37,187 nt of DNA from CAYLJJ01 sp964384025 (GTDB lineage: Bacteria; Myxococcota_A; Bradymonadia; UBA7976; UBA1532), in NCBI GenBank assembly GCA_964384025.1, contig CAYLJJ010000074.1, positions 1 through 37,187 of the forward strand. The letters run 5' to 3'. The translations under genes and the position numbers were made by a program. Positions 16,277 to 25,441 of the stretch are shown one piece after another; position 1 is the first letter of the stretch, and each line of letters begins with the position of its first letter. Below the pieces are notes generated by a model. It ran no database searches. It was not told where the DNA came from and saw only the letters and a program-made list of their open reading frames with translations.

Positions 16277-18553
16277 ATGCTCAACAGCTATTTCCGTTTG
16301 ATCTTGAAATATCGTGGCTGGGTCCTGCTCCTCTGCTTGCTCCTCTCAGTGCTCTCTCTCTTAAGCCTCAACCAAGCAGTGATTGGGACCTCGCTGGCGA
16401 AGCTCTTTTTGGGAGAGAGCCCTGCCTATCGTGCTTATCTCAAGCGGGCTGATCTCTTTGGCAATGATGAGGTGCTCTTGATCGGCTTTGGTGCTGAGGA
16501 CCTCTTGGAGCCCAAGCTTCTGAAACGCCTAGAGGGGATCGTCGAGAGGATCGAGGAGGAGGAGGCGGTCTCTCGGGTGGACAGCTTGCTCAATCTACAA
16601 CACCTTCAACAGCGAGGAGGGAGCCTCTCTGTACGCAGCTACCCTGAAGAGGCCCTTGAGTCTCCAACACGGAAGCCTGAGCTGTTGGCTGAGATGCGCG
16701 AAGATCCTCTGGGTGGGGGGCTGCTGATCTCCCAGGATGGACAGAGCGCAGCGCTGATCATTGAGCTGATCAGCAACAGTGAACGTCCAGCGGAGGAGGG
16801 ACGGCGTCTCGTAAAAGTGATCCTTCAGTATTTTGAAGAGGGTGGGTTCAAAGCAGAGGAGATTCATCGCTCAGGCATCGTGGGGCTGATCTCTGAGGTG
16901 ATGGAGCAGACAGACTACAGCTTGCAGCGTATCTTCCCCTTTGTAGCGCTGCTGCTGTTGCTGACGGTCTGGCTTCTATTTCGGAGGCTCTGGCCCGCCG
17001 CTGTCTCTCTGGGGATCGCCCTATTGGGGGTGCTCTGGACCCTCGGTTTTATGGTCCTGCTCGATCGACAGATCAGCGTGTTGGCGGCGATGGTGCCCGC
17101 GGTAGTACTGATCGTCAGCTTCTCCGACGTGGTGCATCTCTGTAGCGCCTACCTCCTGGAGTTGAAAGAAGGAGTTGAGAAGGAGGTGGCGATCCTGACC
17201 GCCGCTGAGGATGTGGGTCGCGCTTGCTTCTTCACCTCCTTGACCACCTTTGTGGGCTTTATGAGCATGTCCCTGATCCCCACTCCCGCTTTTCGCCTCT
17301 TGGGTTTGAGTCTCGGCTTTGGGGTGGGGGTTGCTCTGCTCTTAGCGATGACCCTGGTGCCGATCCTCTTCTCCTGGATGCCACGCCCAAGGCCCCTACG
17401 TATGGGTGCTGGCCCTCAAGCTCAGGATCTCTTAGATCGTCTCCTGGAGGGGATGAGGAGGCTGGCGATGGAGCGGCCCAGAGCTGTGCTCTTTGCCTTC
17501 GGGCTGCTTTCAATCGCTTCGCTGTTGGGGATTTCGAGGCTCAATATCGAGACAGACTTCGCTGAGCGCCTCTCTGAAGAGAACCGAGTACGCCAAGATC
17601 AGGAGTGGTTTGAAGCTCAATTCAGCGGGAGCAACTTCCTGGATCTCTATATCGAGGCCCCAGAATCGGGGGGGCTCTTGGAGCCTGAGCGCTTTGAACA
17701 GATCGCCCGTTTTCAGGAGGCGGTCAAGGAACTCCCTGGGGTTGATCAAGCTTTCTCGGTGGTTGATCTCATTCAGCGAATCTACAGAGAGATGATGGGT
17801 CCCGAGGCAGAGGCTCGTTTCCCTAAAACTCGTCAGGGTCTTGCCCAACTCCTCCTTCTCTTTGAGATGGCAGGGGGCCAGGAGCTGGGGCGCCTGATCG
17901 ACTTTGATCAGCGCCTGATGCGCATCAATCTGCGCTTAGGGGAGAGTGGTGTCCGTGAGAGCCACGCTGTCGGCTTAGAGGCCGCCGCCCTGGCGAAGAA
18001 GATCGTCCTGCGACCCAGCCAGATCGAGCCCACCGGCCATCTCTTTCTCTTGGGAGGTTGGCTGGGAGATATCATCAAAGGGCAGCGGGATGGTCTGCTG
18101 CTCTCTTTGCTGCTCATCAGCTTGATGATGATCATCGCGGTGCGCTCTCTACGCAACGGCCTCTGGTCGATGCTGCCCAACCTCTTACCGCTCCTGGTCT
18201 TGGGAGGCTATGTCGGGGGCTTCTGGGAGCAAGTCGATTCAGACACCCTGATGATCGCCATCCTGGCCATTGGCGTTGGAGTGGATGACACCATCCACTT
18301 CCTGCTGCGCTATCACAGGGAGCGGGCGCGGAGTCCAGATCCTGCGGCTGCACTTCGGAGGAGTTTTCATTTCGCGGGTCGTGCGATCCTAATGACTACG
18401 GTGATCCTGGTGTTGGGCTTTCTGCCTTTCCTCAGCAGCGACTACTTTTCCACCTGGATCATGGGCAGCCTCCTGCCCCTCTGTCTTATCGTCGCCCTCC
18501 TGGCCGATCTGCTTCTGTTGCCCGCCCTGGTCAGACTGGGGTTGATGACTTAA
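16277..18553 (+). CDS. MMPL/RND-superfamily (HAE3-like) transporter
   Basis: 758-residue inner-membrane exporter of the RND superfamily, MMPL/HAE3-like (hopanoid-type HpnN relatives). It shows the duplicated layout: TM1 at about 14-34, a periplasmic loop to ~215, a helix bundle at ~218-365, TM7 at ~400-420, a second periplasmic loop, and a final bundle at ~607-755. Conserved charged transmembrane motifs appear in both halves: FSDVVHLCSAY in the first and GVGVDDTIHFLLRYH in the second, the latter typical of proton-coupled members. It is shorter than AcrB-type pumps (~1040 aa), as expected for this subfamily. Substrates are usually lipids or other hydrophobic molecules; here unknown. The 3' end overlaps the convergent TPR gene by 23 bp. 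Confidence 0.9.
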   Translation: MLNSYFRLILKYRGWVLLLCLLLSVLSLLSLNQAVIGTSLAKLFLGESPAYRAYLKRADLFGNDEVLLIGFGAEDLLEPKLLKRLEGIVERIEEEEAVSRVDSLLNLQHLQQRGGSLSVRSYPEEALESPTRKPELLAEMREDPLGGGLLISQDGQSAALIIELISNSERPAEEGRRLVKVILQYFEEGGFKAEEIHRSGIVGLISEVMEQTDYSLQRIFPFVALLLLLTVWLLFRRLWPAAVSLGIALLGVLWTLGFMVLLDRQISVLAAMVPAVVLIVSFSDVVHLCSAYLLELKEGVEKEVAILTAAEDVGRACFFTSLTTFVGFMSMSLIPTPAFRLLGLSLGFGVGVALLLAMTLVPILFSWMPRPRPLRMGAGPQAQDLLDRLLEGMRRLAMERPRAVLFAFGLLSIASLLGISRLNIETDFAERLSEENRVRQDQEWFEAQFSGSNFLDLYIEAPESGGLLEPERFEQIARFQEAVKELPGVDQAFSVVDLIQRIYREMMGPEAEARFPKTRQGLAQLLLLFEMAGGQELGRLIDFDQRLMRINLRLGESGVRESHAVGLEAAALAKKIVLRPSQIEPTGHLFLLGGWLGDIIKGQRDGLLLSLLLISLMMIIAVRSLRNGLWSMLPNLLPLLVLGGYVGGFWEQVDSDTLMIAILAIGVGVDDTIHFLLRYHRERARSPDPAAALRRSFHFAGRAILMTTVILVLGFLPFLSSDYFSTWIMGSLLPLCLIVALLADLLLLPALVRLGLMT

Positions 18554-19028
18554 GACTCTCTTGGGCGGCTTGAATCTGAGCCAGAAAGGGCTCGGTTCGT
18601 GCTTTGATTTGAGGGAAGAGCGCCTCTGCTTCCAGGATGGTGGCGCGGGCCTCCTCATAGCGTTGATGTTCAAAGAGAGTAACAGCTAGGTCCCAGCGAG
18701 GATCCAACCAGTCGGGCTTGATACGGATAGCCTCCCGCACCGCCTCTAAACCCTCCTCCAGCTTCCCTAGACGCGCCAAGTGCAGTCCCAAGCCTTTATG
18801 AGCATAGGCGCTCTCTGGTTTGATATTCAGAGAGCTTCGGCACAGCTCTACTCCCTCTTCGTGGCGGCCTTGGAAGAAGTAGACAAAGCCCAAAAGATCC
18901 AAAGCTCCTATATCTTCAGGGCATTCTCGCAACAGACGCTCTAGGATGATCTTGGCGCGATCCAGTTCTCCTCTCTGGGCAGCGCTGCGGGCGATATTAA
19001 AGAGGCGGTTGCGCTCTACAGCTTCCAT
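18531..19028 (-). CDS. Tetratricopeptide-repeat protein
   Basis: 165-residue soluble protein made almost wholly of TPR helices. Repeats begin around residues 9, 43, 77 and 111, with the usual small and hydrophobic positions (LLGFVYFFQGRHEEGVEL, GLGLHLARLGKLEEGLEA, DLAVTLFEHQRYEEARA). It has no signal peptide or membrane segment. AAGGAG lies 5 nt before the ATG. TPR arrays are protein-binding scaffolds; the partner is unknown. It is divergent from the MopE-like lipoprotein at 19088 (59 bp apart) and overlaps the RND transporter end. Confidence 0.85.
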   Translation of the reverse strand: MEAVERNRLFNIARSAAQRGELDRAKIILERLLRECPEDIGALDLLGFVYFFQGRHEEGVELCRSSLNIKPESAYAHKGLGLHLARLGKLEEGLEAVREAIRIKPDWLDPRWDLAVTLFEHQRYEEARATILEAEALFPQIKARTEPFLAQIQAAQESLKSSTPV

Positions 19029-19087
19029 AGCTGCTCCTTGCGTTGATCTGAAGGTTTTGTATCCTGATCTTCCTGAGGAGTTGAAGC

Positions 19088-20515
19088 ATGAGAGCGATCA
19101 TCTTTTTCATACCGTTTCTCCTGGCCTGCACTGAGCCTCCCTCGGAGGAGGAAGATCAGGAGAATGGAGGCAGCACGGGTGAGTTTCCGATCTGGGATGG
19201 AGGCCTAAGCGGGACGGGAGGAGGCAGCGCTGGGATCGGGGGCAGCGCTGGGATCGGGGGCAGCGCTGGAGTTGGCGGAGATATTGAACACTGGTGGTGT
19301 CAGCCAGGAAACCCTGAGATTTGTGATGATGAGATCGACAACAATTGTGACGGTCATGTGGGAGAGGGCTGCGCCTGTCTCGCTCCCGAGCAGCCCTGCT
19401 ACTCAAGAGATCCCCGAGAGCTAGAGCAGGGTCCTGAGGCGAGCTGTCGAGCAGGTACTCAACGCTGCCAGATCGAGTTTTATGGCCCCTGTGAGGGAGA
19501 GATCGGTCCCAGCCCTGAGATTTGCGATGGCCTAGACAACGATTGCAACGGCCAGATAGATGATATCGTTGAGGGTTGTGGAGACAACAGCCCTCCCCAG
19601 CCACTTTGCCCTCCCAACCAGACAGGGGCACCGATGGCCACCTATGCCATTCTAGGGGAATATGAAGATCCTGACGGAGATCTTATGGGTTCAGCTCGTT
19701 GGGAGATCATCGCGGCGCCGCCCGGCTCTACCGCTGTCCCTGAGCCAGCGACAGGCCTTGAGGCGACCTTCTACGCCGATCTTCAGGGAGAGTTTCTGTT
19801 TCAGTTAGAGGTAGAGGATGAGCATGGGGCTCGAGGACGCTGCCAGACGCGGATCATCGCCACCGCCAGCGATGATGATCTACGCATTGAGTTGGTCTGG
19901 AATGTAGGAGAAAACGGAGACCCCTCAGATGTAGATCTACACCTGCGCAGAGCACCTGGAGCTTGGTTTGATCTGGAGGATGACTGCTTCTATCGAAACT
20001 GTCGCATCTGTCAGCAGGACTACGATATCGGTCAAGAGGAGGTGGAGCAGATCTGCCGAGAGGAGATCTCTCAATATAACGCTGATCCCAACCGCTCTCC
20101 GCAGCCACTCCTGATGTGGACCCCCCCTCTAGATGATGATGATCCCCGCCTGGATCTAGATGATATCCAGGGTAATGGACCTGAGAATATCAATATCAAG
20201 CATCCTCGAGATGGACGTTATCGTCTGGGGGTTCACTATTATTGGGATGAGGGGAGCGGCTCTGCCTCGGTGAGCTTGCGGATCTTCTGTGGAGGCGAGG
20301 AGGCTCACCGCTTTGCTCCAACGCTGATGGAGACACGTGGGGGACGTGGAAATGGGTTGACCGACTTTTGGGAGGTCGCTGAGATAATTTGGCGAGAAGG
20401 AGGCTGTGAGGTCCAACCTCTGGGTCCCCCTCAGTGTCCCCGCATCTGCACTCTGGAGGAGCTATCGAGAGGAGGCTGCCCCGAGGGGCACTCGAGAGGA
20501 GCGCTCTGTCCTTGA
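19088..20515 (+). CDS. MopE-like lipoprotein with Gly-rich repeat linker
   Basis: 475-residue lipoprotein (MRAIIFFIPFLLAC, lipobox LLAC, C14). A Gly/Ser-rich linker (about 40-64) holds three GSAGIG-type repeats. Two MopE-type motifs follow (ICDDEIDNNCDGHVGEGC at ~79-95; ICDGLDNDCNGQID at ~145-158), the Cys/Asp signature common in secreted myxobacterial proteins and thought to bind metal. A PKD/Ig-like segment covers ~170-255, then a domain beginning DVDLHLRRAPGAWF that resembles the 'DVDLHL' beta-sandwich region found in related surface proteins, with several cysteines. GAGGAG lies 7 nt before the ATG. The function is probably at the cell surface; specific role unknown. Confidence 0.85.
   Translation: MRAIIFFIPFLLACTEPPSEEEDQENGGSTGEFPIWDGGLSGTGGGSAGIGGSAGIGGSAGVGGDIEHWWCQPGNPEICDDEIDNNCDGHVGEGCACLAPEQPCYSRDPRELEQGPEASCRAGTQRCQIEFYGPCEGEIGPSPEICDGLDNDCNGQIDDIVEGCGDNSPPQPLCPPNQTGAPMATYAILGEYEDPDGDLMGSARWEIIAAPPGSTAVPEPATGLEATFYADLQGEFLFQLEVEDEHGARGRCQTRIIATASDDDLRIELVWNVGENGDPSDVDLHLRRAPGAWFDLEDDCFYRNCRICQQDYDIGQEEVEQICREEISQYNADPNRSPQPLLMWTPPLDDDDPRLDLDDIQGNGPENINIKHPRDGRYRLGVHYYWDEGSGSASVSLRIFCGGEEAHRFAPTLMETRGGRGNGLTDFWEVAEIIWREGGCEVQPLGPPQCPRICTLEELSRGGCPEGHSRGALCP
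19223..19276 (+). repeat. 18-bp tandem repeat, 3 copies
   Basis: Unit GGCAGCGCTGGGATCGGG occurs perfectly at 19223-19240 and 19241-19258, then with changes at 19259-19276. It is in frame and encodes GSAGIG in the lipoprotein linker, so copy-number change would alter linker length without breaking the frame. Confidence 0.9.
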
Positions 20516-20593
20516 AGAGTTTAAGATAATATAGAGGGCAGAGCTTGAGTGAGAGCTGATATTACCCCCATGATTCTAAGCGGGAGGTTCGCG

Positions 20594-23278
20594 ATGCGAC
20601 GCTGTATATACCTGCTTCTTTTGCTCTTGATGGCCTGCTCTGGGAGTGATGAGGAGGAAAAAAAGAGCTATTTCATCACAATTATCTCCCCTGGACCCGG
20701 AGAACACCTTGGTTGCCTAGATGATCTGGACCTCAGCACAGAGACGGTACTGGAGCAAGAGATCGAGGTGCTCGCGCTTCCCGTTGATCCAGGTTTGAGT
20801 CTACAGCTCTCTCTGGACAGCGCTTCCACCACGCGTGTCCTACCCTTGAAGAGCAACGGGCGCCTTATCTTCTCCGACTTCCCTCTCCCCCGTGGACGCC
20901 CCAGCATCCAAGTCGCTCTCTTGAACAGGGAGGGAGAGGTCTTGAGCCAGGCGAGACACAAGGTCTTCGTCAACCTTGATCCTGAGATCCCCTGTGTCCA
21001 AGAAGAAACTCACATCAGCATCTTAAGTCCTCGCGCTGAGCGTATTTTTACCTTGAGCGATGTAGAAAATGGAGAGCTTGATCGAGGGCTCTACACTGAT
21101 GTGGAGATCTTAGCCCAGGGGCCTATGGATGGCCCGGTTCAACTGTTACTCAACGGAGTTGAGGCGGGCAGCGCAGAACCTCCTCCCTCGGGTCGGTTGC
21201 GCTTCTCTCGGGTGCGCCTCCCCATCACCGCTGATCTGGTCAGCCTCAACGTTCAGGTTCCAGCGCCTGGGCGAGTAGCCAGCGCTCAGATCGACATCTT
21301 TATCGATATTCAGGGCTGTGATCTAAGCTTGGAGCCTCCTCATAACGCCGGCGAGGGTTGTGACTATACATCCAAAGATGATGTCAACCCCGAACAAGCA
21401 GGTCTTCAGATCCTGATGGCAGCTCAGAGCAACTGCAGCAACGTGATCTTTGAGGTCAACGCGGTTCCTCAGCCTCCTCAGCCTCTGTTTGAGGGCCGTG
21501 CGGAGATGGAAGTTACGGTCTCAGATGGAGAGAACAGCGTTCGGGCCTCCAGCAGCACAGAGGAGGGGCTCAGCGGGATCTCTAAGACGATCCGCTTCTC
21601 TGCTCAGAGCATCGCCCCCGCTCTTGAGTTGGAGTTGGATCCTGAGAACTTGAACATACTGAATGAAGCTGCACTGGAGGAGGGGAGCAGCAGCTGGGTG
21701 CTGAGGGGAGAGGCCCAGGGTTTTCCCAGCGGGACAAATATAACCCCCATCTTTCTACCTGATCTAAATGAGCGGCAGCCCAGCGTTAAGGTCTCAGAAG
21801 ATGGCAGTTTTCAGTTGAGGATCGACACTGAGATCTGGTGTGGTACCTTCAAAATGCGGGCGGTTGATCCCTGCGAGATCCTCTTTGAGAGCGAGCCCTA
21901 CCCCATCTGTTTTGATCATTTCCGACCTCGAATCGAGATCTTGAGCCCTTCATCTGGAGCTGCCCTCACGCATGAAATGGATATAGATCCGGAGCGCTTG
22001 GGAACTCAGATTGAGTTTAGGATCAGCGTGGAAGATCGCCGCCCTTCTGAGATTGACTACGAGATCTTCCTCTTCTGTGGTTTCAGAGGAGAGGAATTAC
22101 GCAATCGCAGCGATCAAGGCATCAGCCGTAGAGATCTTACTCGGCTTCCAGGTGGCTTGGCTCAGGGCAATCTGCGCATCACCCTGCTTCCCTTAGACGC
22201 TGGCGATCTTGAATGTGAGCTGCGTTTCTCCTCAGACAGCAACTCCCCAGAAACTCAGTCTGTCCCCTACTTTTACGTTGCTGAGAACCCCAGCTTTTAC
22301 CTCAGCTCTCCCCAAGAGGGGGAGTGCTTCCAGGAGGAGGTTCACTTTGGAGGACTCGGAGAGCATCTCGAGGAGAATCACGCTCAGCTCTCGGTGGTGA
22401 TCAGCCCCAGCGATCAAGCTGATCTAGAGCCTGTAAACCTTCAACGGGTTGGAGAGGGGGCCTTTGAGTTGATCTTTGGTGGTCCCCGAGGAGTCCCAGC
22501 TCTTCCAGATGGGCGTTACAGCGCTCGGATCGAGGGGGAGATCATCGGAGGCTTACCGGTGGAAATCAGCCCAACACAGGTCTCTTTCCTGGTAGACACC
22601 ACCGCTCCTGTTCTCAGATTAGAAGCGCCCAGTACCAGAGGAACTCTTGGACTAGAATCGGATTACAACCAAGATCTTTCTGACTGTGTTCAGACGGGGT
22701 TAACGCTGGAACTTGCTGATACAACAACAAGAGAAATATGCTATAATGTTAATGGTTTCTCTGGTCAATGCAGAGAACTCGAAGAGATCGGATTCTTGCA
22801 CACGGAGAGATTTACTCTGCTGAAAGGAGAGAATAATATATTTATCTGGGCTGAGGACTGCGCAGGCAATATCAAAAACCTCTCGGCTGTGATCTCCACC
22901 TCCGATGACTGTCCTCCAAAGATCGAAATCATCAGCCCTACGGAAGGTCAACGCTTCAGCCAGAGTGATGATGAAGATCAGGAACAGGATGGGATCCAGA
23001 TCAGCGTAGAGATGCATACCCTCTTACCCCCCCGCACTCCTCTCGAAGTGCTTCTGTTGGATGAAGGTGGAGAGGAGAGGATCTTTGATGGTGGAGATGT
23101 CAACCCTCTGGGACGGAGCAGCCTCCAGATCACCCTACCCGTTATAGAAGGAGAGTTTTGGATCTGGGCCCGCTCAGGAGAGAGTGAGGTTGAGGTTCCT
23201 CAAGCGGAAGGAGAGAGTGAGATTGAGGTTCCTCGAATTGAAGGTCCTCGACAAGCTCTCAGCGTTCGATCGGAATGA
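20594..23278 (+). CDS. Large multi-Ig-like surface lipoprotein
   Basis: 894-residue lipoprotein (MRRCIYLLLLLLMAC, lipobox LMAC, C15) followed by an acidic linker. The body is a string of probable Ig-like beta-sandwich domains, each opening with a similar strand: ITIISPGPGEHL, ISILSPRAERIF, IEILSPSSGAAL, FYLSSPQEGECF and IEIISPTEGQRF. Scattered cysteines suggest disulfides. Near the end a short duplication gives SEVEVPQAEGE/SEIEVPRIEG. The start is ATG 20594, with GGGAGG 6 nt upstream; the open frame reaches back to GTG 20549 but without a signal peptide start. The last codon overlaps the dacB start (ATGA), so the two are translationally coupled. Possible adhesin or envelope scaffold; the function is an inference. 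An AT-rich patch lies at ~22,660-22,850. Confidence 0.8.
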   Translation: MRRCIYLLLLLLMACSGSDEEEKKSYFITIISPGPGEHLGCLDDLDLSTETVLEQEIEVLALPVDPGLSLQLSLDSASTTRVLPLKSNGRLIFSDFPLPRGRPSIQVALLNREGEVLSQARHKVFVNLDPEIPCVQEETHISILSPRAERIFTLSDVENGELDRGLYTDVEILAQGPMDGPVQLLLNGVEAGSAEPPPSGRLRFSRVRLPITADLVSLNVQVPAPGRVASAQIDIFIDIQGCDLSLEPPHNAGEGCDYTSKDDVNPEQAGLQILMAAQSNCSNVIFEVNAVPQPPQPLFEGRAEMEVTVSDGENSVRASSSTEEGLSGISKTIRFSAQSIAPALELELDPENLNILNEAALEEGSSSWVLRGEAQGFPSGTNITPIFLPDLNERQPSVKVSEDGSFQLRIDTEIWCGTFKMRAVDPCEILFESEPYPICFDHFRPRIEILSPSSGAALTHEMDIDPERLGTQIEFRISVEDRRPSEIDYEIFLFCGFRGEELRNRSDQGISRRDLTRLPGGLAQGNLRITLLPLDAGDLECELRFSSDSNSPETQSVPYFYVAENPSFYLSSPQEGECFQEEVHFGGLGEHLEENHAQLSVVISPSDQADLEPVNLQRVGEGAFELIFGGPRGVPALPDGRYSARIEGEIIGGLPVEISPTQVSFLVDTTAPVLRLEAPSTRGTLGLESDYNQDLSDCVQTGLTLELADTTTREICYNVNGFSGQCRELEEIGFLHTERFTLLKGENNIFIWAEDCAGNIKNLSAVISTSDDCPPKIEIISPTEGQRFSQSDDEDQEQDGIQISVEMHTLLPPRTPLEVLLLDEGGEERIFDGGDVNPLGRSSLQITLPVIEGEFWIWARSGESEVEVPQAEGESEIEVPRIEGPRQALSVRSE

Positions 23279-24717
23279 GCATCTCTCTTCTCCTTCTCCT
23301 TCTCTTTTCTGTGTTAGATGAAGATCTCCCCGGGGTTCCCCTGCGGGCAGACCCCAGTTTGAGGAGTAAGATCGGAGCGATCCTCAAAGATCCCAAGCTG
23401 AAGGGGGTCAAGCTGAGTCTCGCGGTAGCCCGTGCTGAGGGAGGGGCTCTCCTCTACGGGCAAGCTCCCAACCGTCGCCTCCACCCTGCTTCTAACGCTA
23501 AGCTGATCACCACTGCGGCAGCGCTCTCTCTCTTGGGGGCAGACTATACATACAGCACTGATTTGGCGGTGGATCGGCTCAAGGAGGGGCGCGCGGGCAA
23601 GCTCTATCTTATCGGTCGTGGTGATCCCAAGCTTTTTGAGGAGCAGCTCTGGAAGCTGGTGGAGCAGGCTCGTAACGCTGGACTTAAGTCGGTGAGCGGA
23701 GATCTGATCTTAGATGAGAGCTTCTTTGGCCCAAGACACCTCGCTCCAGGCTTTGAGGAGAAGCCTAGAGATGATGCCTCCTACCGCGCAGCCAGTGGCG
23801 CTTTGGGGCTGAACTTCAACAGCATCACTCTGAAGATCAAGCCTGGGGCTCGGGTGGGCAGCAAGCCTCGGATCTCACTTGTGCCTGGGGGTGGTTATGT
23901 CAAGGTTATCAACCAAGCCAAGACCACCAAGAGAGGAAAAGAGCGGCTCTCTGTCCAAGCTAGGGCCTCTCAGAAGGGGTGGCGAACAGAGATCAAAATC
24001 TCGGGGAAGATCCCCATCAAGCATAAGGGCTTAAAAGTTCGACGGCGCATTGACAACCCCGCCTTCTTTACTGGCCTTGCGCTTAAGCAGCTCCTTAAAC
24101 GAGCAGGGATCTCCATTAAAGGAAAACTCAAGTTAGGAAGTGCTCCCAAGAAGCGCAGACGCTTAGCACGACATATCTCCGCTCCTATGGCTCGCCTTGC
24201 CATGGACGTGAATAAATACTCAAACAATTTTATGGCAGAGCAGCTTCTGCGCACCATTGGGCGGATCAAAGGAGGCAAGGGAGACTGGGTGACAGGGCGT
24301 AGGATTGTGATGGAGTTTCTCAGGGATAAAGTGAAACTTCAAGGACCTTTCCAATATCGCAACGGATCAGGGCTCTTTGGAGACACTGCCCTCTCAGCGC
24401 AGCAGTTTGTTCAGCTCCTCCAGTATATGCACCGACTGCGCCCCAGGCTCCCTGAATACCCTGCCTCTTTGGCTGTTGGGGGTGTGGATGGTACGCTGAG
24501 AAAGCGCCTCAAGTTCTTAAAACCAGGGCAAGTGCGAGCCAAGACCGGGACCCTCTCTGGAGTGACCAGCCTATCTGGCTATATCGAGTTCGCTGATGGA
24601 GAACTGGGGGTCTTTAGCTTCCTCTTCAATAAGATCAAGGTCCCTGCCTGGAAGATCTGGAAAATCCAAGATGGGATCCTCAAAATCCTCAGCCGCTACC
24701 ACCCGCCCAAGCGATGA
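23275..24717 (+). CDS. dacB: D-alanyl-D-alanine carboxypeptidase/endopeptidase (PBP4 family)
   Basis: 480-residue periplasmic penicillin-binding protein of peptidase family S13, which trims pentapeptides and cleaves D-Ala-mDAP cross-links in peptidoglycan. A signal peptide (MSISLLLLLLFSV) opens it. The three active-site motifs are present and well spaced: SxxK (S73-N-A-K76 within HPASNAKLITTAAA), SxN (S316-N-N318 in KYSNNFMAEQLL) and KTG (K423-T-G425 in VRAKTGTLSG). The length matches the family. The start codon overlaps the lipoprotein stop (ATGA), and its own stop overlaps the endonuclease V start in the same way. Confidence 0.95.
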   Translation: MSISLLLLLLFSVLDEDLPGVPLRADPSLRSKIGAILKDPKLKGVKLSLAVARAEGGALLYGQAPNRRLHPASNAKLITTAAALSLLGADYTYSTDLAVDRLKEGRAGKLYLIGRGDPKLFEEQLWKLVEQARNAGLKSVSGDLILDESFFGPRHLAPGFEEKPRDDASYRAASGALGLNFNSITLKIKPGARVGSKPRISLVPGGGYVKVINQAKTTKRGKERLSVQARASQKGWRTEIKISGKIPIKHKGLKVRRRIDNPAFFTGLALKQLLKRAGISIKGKLKLGSAPKKRRRLARHISAPMARLAMDVNKYSNNFMAEQLLRTIGRIKGGKGDWVTGRRIVMEFLRDKVKLQGPFQYRNGSGLFGDTALSAQQFVQLLQYMHRLRPRLPEYPASLAVGGVDGTLRKRLKFLKPGQVRAKTGTLSGVTSLSGYIEFADGELGVFSFLFNKIKVPAWKIWKIQDGILKILSRYHPPKR

Positions 24718-25211
24718 AGTTGGCGGTGGATGTTCAGTATGAGCAGACCAGGGCTCGCGCTGCCGGTCTGCTCTTTGATGCCTGGGAGGCTCAAGAACCG
24801 CTGTTGGCACAGGTTTTAGAGCTGGATGGGGTCGCGCCCTACCTCTCAGGCCAGTTCTATCGTCGGGAGTTGCCCTGTATCCTCCCTCTCATTCAGAAGA
24901 TCGCCGAGGAACACGCGCTGGAGAGGATCATCATCGATGGTTATGTAGACTTGGGAAGAGATCGACCTGGGCTGGGGCGTTATCTCTACCAAGCCTTAGA
25001 GGGCTGCTTTCAAGTGATCGGGGTGGCCAAGAGTCCTTTTAGGGGCTCAGAGGCTCTACCGCTCCTGCGTGGGAGTTCAAAACGCCCTCTTTGGATCAGC
25101 GCAACGGAAGATCCAGAGGGGGCGGTCGCCGCCATCCGCTCGATGGCTGGAGAATGGCGCTTTCCTAAGCTGCTTCAACATGTAGACGCTCTGGCTAGAG
25201 GACGAGCTTAG
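24714..25211 (+). CDS. nfi: Endonuclease V-like protein (deoxyinosine 3' endonuclease)
   Basis: 165-residue protein of the endonuclease V family, which nicks DNA one base 3' of deoxyinosine or at related lesions. Matching segments are VDVQYEQT (D6), PYLSGQFYRRELP (E52), IIIDGYVDLGR (D75) and VIGVAKSPFRG. D6, E52 and D75 align with the metal-binding D/E/D of the family. It is about 60 residues shorter than E. coli Nfi and lacks the usual N-terminal helices; the canonical HPRxLG segment is changed to DRPGLG. ATGA overlap with dacB implies coupling, an odd partner for a repair enzyme. It overlaps the convergent MoaD/ThiS-like gene by 4 bp. Confidence 0.85.
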   Translation: MKLAVDVQYEQTRARAAGLLFDAWEAQEPLLAQVLELDGVAPYLSGQFYRRELPCILPLIQKIAEEHALERIIIDGYVDLGRDRPGLGRYLYQALEGCFQVIGVAKSPFRGSEALPLLRGSSKRPLWISATEDPEGAVAAIRSMAGEWRFPKLLQHVDALARGRA

Positions 25212-25441
25212 CCACCTCCGGCGGGAACCATTAAGATCAGGGTGACATTCTCTGGTACCTGTCGATGATGCCTCAGCGCCAGCCCATCCAGGAGCACAGT
25301 TACAAAGCGGCCCTCCTCCTCCTCAAAGCCGAGAAGGCTCAACAACTCTTGGACAGAGAGCCCCTCCTCCACCTCCAAGATCCGACTGGCCTCAGGCCAG
25401 GGGCGACGGATGGGGCCTGTAAACTTGACCTCGACCTTCAT
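25208..25441 (-). CDS. MoaD/ThiS-like ubiquitin-fold carrier protein
   Basis: 77-residue beta-grasp protein ending in a free Gly-Gly-Gly tail (MVPAGGG), the hallmark of sulfur carriers whose C-terminal glycine is adenylated and thiocarboxylated by an E1-like enzyme. Internal features (VKFTGPIRRPW, EGLSVQELLSLLG, VTVLLDGLALRHHRQVPEN, VTLILMVPAGGG) fit MoaD/ThiS proteins. Its ATG overlaps the stop of the E1-like gene (ATGA), so they form a stoichiometric pair. Whether it serves molybdopterin, thiamine, cysteine or another sulfur product cannot be told, because no other pathway genes are present. Confidence 0.88.
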   Translation of the reverse strand: MKVEVKFTGPIRRPWPEASRILEVEEGLSVQELLSLLGFEEEEGRFVTVLLDGLALRHHRQVPENVTLILMVPAGGG

